In this document: one piece after another, positions 5,012-8,478 of the stretch
Layout of the letters: each line of letters starts with the position of its first letter
Numbering within the stretch: the stretch's first letter is position 1
From: Candidatus Woesearchaeota archaeon
Lineage (GTDB): Archaea > Nanobdellota > Nanobdellia > Woesearchaeales > BM511
Length of the DNA: 8,478 nt
Assembly (NCBI GenBank): GCA_018221175.1
Contig: JAAOYE010000111.1
Span: forward strand, 1-8,478
Direction of reading: 5' to 3'
Notes under the pieces: model-generated
The model's database searches: none
The model's input: the letters and a program-made list of their open reading frames with translations, nothing else
Told to the model about the DNA's origin: nothing
Position numbers and translations under genes: made by a program

Positions 5012-5782
5012 ATGGGCAGAAAAGACAATCATATTTTTTTAGCGATAATCAGCGTTTTGATAATATTAACTATTAGCATGGTTATCTATGCGTTTCCAAA
5101 ACAAAAAGAAGTATACATTCATGGAAGCCTAATGGAAAAGCCGCTGACAAAAAGAGAGTTTTATGACATGTTTCAATGTCCCTGCTGCGGACAGCCCGTA
5201 GATACTGATTGCTGCGGTATGGCTGTTCAAAGAAAAAAAGTGCTTGATAACCTGCTTTTTAACGATGCACCCCATGAAAAAGTTATGATCGAAATGGTAA
5301 AGACGTTTGGGTATGATACCTTGATGGATGATTCAATGATAGATGATGTAAAGCAGTACATACTAGAAGATGCTCCCAAAAACCCGCCAAAAATAGTTTT
5401 TGACAAAGAAACATATGATTTTGGAACAATAAGCCAAAAGGGCGGAGAAATAAAAACTTCGTTTACAATCACCAATGAGGGGAAGTCAGACCTGATTATT
5501 CAAAACATGGACACATCATGCATGTGCACAGAAGCAAGCATAACATTTGAAGGAATTGAAGGGCCAAGATTCGGGATGAGCATGCACGGCGATAACCCAA
5601 CAGGCTATAATTTGAAAATACCGCGGGGGAAATCAGCGGTTCTCAATGTTTATTATGACCCAATGGCTCATGGCACACAGAAAAATGATGAGCAGAGGAT
5701 TAGAAGATATGTGACCATCATATCAAACGACCCTGTTGATTTTCAAAAAAAGATTATGATAAACCTTGTACAGACTAAGTGA
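5012..5782 (+). CDS. Membrane-anchored protein with CcmH-like Cys segment and DUF1573 domain
   Basis: A 256-aa protein with an N-terminal TM (about 8-28) placing the rest outside the cell. Residues 54-105 hold 'QCPCCGQPVDTDCCGMAVQR' (Cys56, 58, 59, 67, 68) and then a helix ending 'VKTFGYDTLM'. Cys-rich start, Ala/Arg helix and 'YG' near the end resemble the LRCxxC region of CcmH/NrfF-type thiol proteins of cytochrome c maturation, though the identity is not secure. A DUF1573 domain follows (about 128-254): 'FDKETYDFGTISQKGGEIKT', a CxC pair (Cys170, Cys172 in DTSCMCTEA), 'VYYDPMAHG', and the closing 'TIISNDPVDF'. DUF1573 is an Ig-like fold, and 'SCGCT' at this place is common in the family. 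It is first in the operon, probably leaderless, and its TGA nearly abuts the next start. I infer a role in extracytoplasmic thiol or metal handling. Confidence 0.78.
   Translation: MGRKDNHIFLAIISVLIILTISMVIYAFPKQKEVYIHGSLMEKPLTKREFYDMFQCPCCGQPVDTDCCGMAVQRKKVLDNLLFNDAPHEKVMIEMVKTFGYDTLMDDSMIDDVKQYILEDAPKNPPKIVFDKETYDFGTISQKGGEIKTSFTITNEGKSDLIIQNMDTSCMCTEASITFEGIEGPRFGMSMHGDNPTGYNLKIPRGKSAVLNVYYDPMAHGTQKNDEQRIRRYVTIISNDPVDFQKKIMINLVQTK
5507..5542 (+). repeat. 36-bp perfect direct repeat, copy 1 (CxC region)
   Basis: It encodes MDTSCMCTEASI in the first DUF1573 gene and is identical base for base to 6100-6135 in the second. The genes are otherwise clearly diverged, so the identity marks strong local constraint or recent gene conversion. 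Confidence 0.85.
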
Positions 5783-5787
5783 TGCTA

Positions 5788-6366
5788 ATGGATAATTTAA
5801 CAAAAGCGCAAAGAAGGAAGCTAAAAAGGGAAGGGAGAAAGGAAGAAAGAAGAATAGAGCAGGAAGTGCTTAAAAGAAAAAGATTTAGGAAAAAAATAGT
5901 GAAAAATACTTTTATAGGACTCATTGCAATCATAGTTATCGCTTTTCTTTATCAAAAAATAGTTCCGCCTCAAAACCTTGCAAAAATTGAATTCTCTCAA
6001 AAAGAGATAGGGCTTGGCACTGTAAGTCAAGCACTTGGCGAGGTTAGCACTTTAGTGGAAATTTCAAACAATGGGAATGAGGACTTAATAATCAGCAGGA
6101 TGGACACATCATGCATGTGCACAGAAGCAAGCATAGTCTCTGATGGCGCAGAAGGGCCAAGATTTGGCATGGCATCTCATGGCAACAACCCAAAAGATTG
6201 GAGCAAGACTATTTCTCCTGGAGAATCTGCGACTTTAAAAATCTATTACGACCCCAATGTGCATGCAAAGATGAGAGGGACTTTTACGCGCTTTATCAAC
6301 ATTTATTCTAATGCATGGAACGATAAAAAAGCGGCAATATCAATTAATGGCATGCAGGTGGACTAA
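5788..6366 (+). CDS. Membrane-anchored DUF1573 protein
   Basis: A 192-aa protein. A very basic cytosolic N-terminus (1-40, mostly Lys/Arg/Glu) precedes one TM (about 40-58), so the C-terminal domain is outside by the positive-inside rule. The DUF1573 domain (about 64-190) has 'IEFSQKEIGLGTVSQ', the CxC pair Cys109/Cys111 in DTSCMCTEA, 'PGESATLKIYYDPNVHA' and a final beta segment. After the CxC it carries the same 'EGPRFGM..HG.NP' insertion as the preceding gene, so the two are probably tandem duplicates that swapped the N-terminus. The start chosen is ATG 5788, four bases after GTGAT (5779-5783), a partial SD. ATG 5782, overlapping the previous TGA, or GTG 5779 would add two or three residues. 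Confidence 0.8.
   Translation: MDNLTKAQRRKLKREGRKEERRIEQEVLKRKRFRKKIVKNTFIGLIAIIVIAFLYQKIVPPQNLAKIEFSQKEIGLGTVSQALGEVSTLVEISNNGNEDLIISRMDTSCMCTEASIVSDGAEGPRFGMASHGNNPKDWSKTISPGESATLKIYYDPNVHAKMRGTFTRFINIYSNAWNDKKAAISINGMQVD
6100..6135 (+). repeat. 36-bp perfect direct repeat, copy 2 (CxC region)
   Basis: This is the second copy of the block at 5507-5542, in the same reading frame relative to the DUF1573 domain. A further shared stretch, GAAGGGCCAAGATT, follows in both genes. Confidence 0.85.
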
Positions 6367-6369
6367 GAA

Positions 6370-6810
6370 ATGAAAAAAATAATTTTAATATTGATAATGC
6401 TCCTAATTTTTGTCACATCATGCACAAAGACGCCTATAGGACCAAGCATAAAACTTGAAACAGAATCTTACAATCTTGGAACAATCAACCCTGATGATGG
6501 TATTATCACAAAGGAATTCAGCGTAAAAAATGTTGGCAGCCAGGACTTGGAGATAATATCTGTAAGCACAAGCTGCGGCTGCACAGAAGCAGATATAGAA
6601 GATACAGTGATAAAGCCAGGCCAAAACAGTATTTTAACCGTGGTTTATGACCCTTTAGTTCATCCAGGACTTGTTGGGGAACTTGAAAGAGTGGTTTATG
6701 TTCAAAGCAATGACCCTGTTAACAGGGAAGTAGAGCTGGTATTGACAGCCTATCAACAGGCATCAAAAGAAGGAGTGGCAAAGACTGTTGAACAAGGTGA
6801 TGGAGTTTGA
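6370..6810 (+). CDS. DUF1573 lipoprotein
   Basis: A 146-aa protein with a short basic N-terminus, a hydrophobic stretch and 'FVTSC' at 14-18. This looks like a lipobox, so Cys18 is probably lipidated and anchors the mature protein outside. A compact DUF1573 domain follows (about 26-127): 'TESYNLGTINPDDGIITKEF', 'KNVGSQDLEI', the CxC pair Cys69/Cys71 in the family-typical STSCGCTEA, 'LTVVYDPLVHPG' and 'VQSNDPVNREVEL'. It lacks the insertion seen in the two upstream paralogues. A hydrophilic tail (about 128-146) ends the protein. The likely SD is AGGTGG (6356-6361), inside the end of the upstream gene, nine bases before the ATG. It is probably a third member of the same thiol relay, placed next to the CcdA-like gene. 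Confidence 0.83.
   Translation: MKKIILILIMLLIFVTSCTKTPIGPSIKLETESYNLGTINPDDGIITKEFSVKNVGSQDLEIISVSTSCGCTEADIEDTVIKPGQNSILTVVYDPLVHPGLVGELERVVYVQSNDPVNREVELVLTAYQQASKEGVAKTVEQGDGV
6796..6801 (+). promoter_or_regulatory. SD deciding the TTG start of the CcdA-like gene
   Basis: GGTGAT inside the last codons of the lipoprotein gene lies five bases before TTG 6807. The same motif and spacing are seen before the 7993 gene, which supports this unusual start codon. Confidence 0.7.
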
Positions 6811-7976
6811 AAAAAATAATATTAATCCTGCTTGTCATTCTCATTAGCTTATCAGGAGTTTCAATAGCAGCATCAAGTGACGCCGTGATATATTACAATG
6901 AAGCTTGCGGGATGTGCCAAGGGTACCTTGGAGATATGAAGGCGCAGCTTTCAAAAAACGGCGTTGATAGCATAATAGTCAAAGATTATGTTAATCTCAA
7001 GGAATATAGAAAGGAGCTTTTAGGCATAAATGACAGGCATGGCATCCCGCCAACGCTCCAGGCTCACATGGTTACGATTGTTGATGACAAATATTTTTTT
7101 GAGGGGCACGTGCCATTATCTTTGGTTGACGAAGCATTATCGCAAGAAACACCAATATTATTGTATCAGGACAAGATGGATAAAGGCGACTACTACCTTG
7201 CATGGGGGTTTAGGGGAGATGCAAAAAAATACGAAATAGACTTGCCTCTTAGCGAATATCTGGGCTGGTTTGAACAAAACAAGGAATCATTAAATCCTCC
7301 TGAAATAAGAGAGGAATATACTTTCAAAAAATTGTTTCCAATAGTGCTCACAACAGGGCTTTTAGCAGGAATCCATCCATGCACAATCGCTGTCTTACTT
7401 TTCTTTTTAGCATTCATGTTCACTATACAGGCAACCAGGCTAAAAACATTTAAAATCGGGCTGTCATACATCCTTGGCATCTTTGCAGCGTTCACACTCA
7501 TAGGTCTTGGAATATTTAAAGCAATCATATTTACAAAACCACACTTCTTTGCAAAACTTGCAGGGATAGCTGTGATAATACTCGGATTATTCAATATCTA
7601 CCAATACTTTTTCAAAACAAAAATCAATCTCGGACTTCCAAAAGCAAGCAAGAAAAAAGTAGCAGAATTAGTGCAAAAATCAAGCGTCCCGGCAAGTTTT
7701 GTACTGGGCCTTCTTGTTGGAACCTGCAGTTTTGGATGCACTGCAGGAATATATTTTTCAATACTTGCACTCATTGCAACGCAGACAACCAAAGGCGTGT
7801 TTTACCTGATGACTTACAACTTAATGTTCATACTGCCTTTGATAGTGATTTTGATAGTTTCAAGCAATAAACAGGCAGTAAAAAAAATGCAGCAGTGGCA
7901 AAGGTCAGAATCTAAAATAATCAAATTAATCGGAGGCATAGTCATGGTCCTAATAGGATTATATTTGCTGATATAG
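6807..7976 (+). CDS. CcdA/DsbD-like thiol transporter with N-terminal thioredoxin-like domain
   Basis: A 389-aa protein. A signal sequence or TM (1-22) leads to an extracytoplasmic thioredoxin-like domain (about 25-112) with the redox motif CGMC (34-37) and 'HGIPPTLQ' (78-85), a likely cis-proline loop. A linker (113-173) precedes six TMs at about 174-206, 215-242, 248-269, 294-325, 331-353 and 370-389. As in CcdA/DsbD-beta, a Cys follows Pro in the first TM (HPC, Cys192), and the fourth carries Cys307 and Cys311 (CSFGC). The second site lacks the usual Pro-Cys. Such proteins pass electrons from cytosolic thioredoxin across the membrane; here the fused domain would receive them and pass them to the CxC DUF1573 proteins. 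The order is unusual, since DsbD has its thioredoxin domain at the C-terminus. The TTG start overlaps the upstream TGA and is supported by GGTGAT. Confidence 0.82.
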   Translation: MKKIILILLVILISLSGVSIAASSDAVIYYNEACGMCQGYLGDMKAQLSKNGVDSIIVKDYVNLKEYRKELLGINDRHGIPPTLQAHMVTIVDDKYFFEGHVPLSLVDEALSQETPILLYQDKMDKGDYYLAWGFRGDAKKYEIDLPLSEYLGWFEQNKESLNPPEIREEYTFKKLFPIVLTTGLLAGIHPCTIAVLLFFLAFMFTIQATRLKTFKIGLSYILGIFAAFTLIGLGIFKAIIFTKPHFFAKLAGIAVIILGLFNIYQYFFKTKINLGLPKASKKKVAELVQKSSVPASFVLGLLVGTCSFGCTAGIYFSILALIATQTTKGVFYLMTYNLMFILPLIVILIVSSNKQAVKKMQQWQRSESKIIKLIGGIVMVLIGLYLLI

Positions 7977-7992
7977 GCATAGGTGATAAAAA

Positions 7993-8403
7993 ATGATAAA
8001 CAAAGGAGATGTAGCAAGAGATCACGAACTCGCAGTAGCAGTGATGAATTTGATAGGTGTTGAGGAGCACTTGGCATTTACTGTTTCAAAAACATCAAGA
8101 AAAGAGTATCTGGAGATTTACAACGAAGTGCGAAAGCTTAGAAGCAAATTGATGAAGCGAATCGTGAGAAATAGGGATGGGGAGATGTGGTGTGTTTCAA
8201 AGCACCTTTTGTCCAGCACTATGAGGCTTATGGAGACAGCGATAAAGTACGCTTCCGAAAATAAACAAGATGAGGCAATCAAGCTGCTAATAGACGCAGC
8301 AGATACTTTTCAGCTTTTTTGGTTCATACAAAAGATAGGTGAAAAAGATGAGCATGATAAAAAAACTGGCAAAAAAACACAAAGAAGCAAGAGACGTAAT
8401 TGA
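7993..8403 (+). CDS. Hypothetical helical protein, 136 aa
   Basis: I do not recognise the family. There is no signal peptide or TM, and the sequence looks almost wholly alpha-helical: helices near 5-30, 34-60 (very basic, 'VRKLRSKLMKRIVRNR'), 64-90 ('EMWCVSKHLLSSTMRLMETA') and 94-116 (rich in Ala, ending in an aromatic 'FQLFWFIQKI'). A hydrophilic Lys-rich tail (about 117-136) is encoded by the stretch overlapping the next small gene. It has one Cys (67). The SD AGGTGAT (7981-7987) sits five bases before the ATG, and the gene follows the CcdA-like gene after 16 bp, so it is probably co-transcribed. A cytosolic partner or adaptor of the redox system is possible but not shown. Confidence 0.75.
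   Translation: MINKGDVARDHELAVAVMNLIGVEEHLAFTVSKTSRKEYLEIYNEVRKLRSKLMKRIVRNRDGEMWCVSKHLLSSTMRLMETAIKYASENKQDEAIKLLIDAADTFQLFWFIQKIGEKDEHDKKTGKKTQRSKRRN
8338..8342 (+). promoter_or_regulatory. SD deciding the start of the 33-aa microprotein
   Basis: GGTGA lies five bases before ATG 8348, inside the upstream gene. It matches the SD type and spacing used by the other internal genes of this operon. Confidence 0.5.
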
Positions 8404-8449
8404 TGAATTTTTAGAAAGTCCTTGCTGCGGCGAAGATGAGGAGGGATAA
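8348..8449 (+). CDS. 33-aa Cys-Cys microprotein overlapping the upstream gene
   Basis: ATG 8348 to TAA 8447-8449 encodes 33 residues: a basic amphipathic helix ('KKLAKKHKEARDVIDEFL', 5-22) followed by 'SPCCGEDEEG' (24-33) with a vicinal Cys pair (26-27) and an acidic end. It overlaps the last 56 nt of the preceding gene in another frame and stops two bases before the next ATG. Translation is supported by GGTGA five bases upstream. The CCG motif echoes CPCCG and DCCGM in the first operon protein. A small metal- or thiol-binding peptide is possible. It may instead be a chance frame, although position, SD and composition argue otherwise. Confidence 0.5.
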   Translation: MSMIKKLAKKHKEARDVIDEFLESPCCGEDEEG

Positions 8450-8451
8450 AT

Positions 8452-8478
8452 ATGAAATTTAAAATAAAAAAATTTAAA
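8452..8478 (+). CDS. Start of a further operon gene, cut by window edge
   Basis: ATG 8452 follows GAGGAGGG (8439-8445), a strong SD at proper spacing, and begins two bases after the previous stop. Only nine codons (MKFKIKKFK) are visible before the window ends, so no function can be given. A Lys-rich start like this could precede a signal peptide or a short cytosolic segment. Confidence 0.45.

Noticed and set aside
7193..7594. Minus-strand frames opposite the CcdA-like gene
   Set aside because: They lie fully within a gene with strong family features and show no SD or protein-like composition.
1..8478. CRISPR array, insertion sequence or integrase site
   Set aside because: No regularly spaced repeats, transposase-like frames or tRNA-associated attachment sites were visible.

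Overview
The window looks archaeal, most likely from an AT-rich, uncultivated DPANN-type lineage (Woesearchaeota/Pacearchaeota-like). That placement is an inference. The evidence is an Orc1/Cdc6-type AAA+ ATPase, a DUF835 domain (a mainly archaeal family), A+T-rich TATA boxes, and internal ribosome binding sites of the form GGTGAT, which match the archaeal 16S 3' end. Several promoter-proximal genes have the TATA centre 25-29 nt before the ATG, which predicts leaderless mRNAs. Genes inside the operon carry SD motifs instead.

Left part (1-2960): the N-terminal part of an Orc1/Cdc6 protein runs off the left edge on the minus strand. Upstream of it on the same strand is a two-TM zinc-ribbon membrane protein. 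The divergent gap at 1063-1310 contains a GC-rich, heavily self-complementary block (1116-1222) that folds on paper as a three-way junction and is a candidate structured RNA. Then come a DUF4349 membrane protein and an unrecognised 160-aa cytosolic protein on the plus strand. A convergent T-rich terminator region follows, and then a start-less minus-strand coding remnant.

Middle (2960-5011): a 56-aa YHS metal-binding protein, then a large transmembrane regulator. The regulator's order is TM, extracellular sensor probably of the dCache type, TM, DUF835, winged helix. It is divergent from, and shares a 109-bp promoter region with, the operon to its right.

Right part (5012-8478): a tightly packed plus-strand operon. 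It encodes three consecutive DUF1573 proteins, each with one CxC motif and each anchored differently (TM with an extra CcmH-like Cys segment; TM; lipoprotein). Next is a CcdA/DsbD-like six-TM protein with an N-terminal extracytoplasmic thioredoxin-like CxxC domain. Then come an unknown helical protein, a 33-aa Cys-Cys microprotein overlapping it, and the start of another gene. The simplest reading is an extracytoplasmic thiol/disulfide relay: the CcdA-like protein carries electrons across the membrane to its own thioredoxin domain and then to the DUF1573 CxC proteins. The membrane-bound regulator next door may control it. The individual families are recognisable, but I do not know this combination as a described system.
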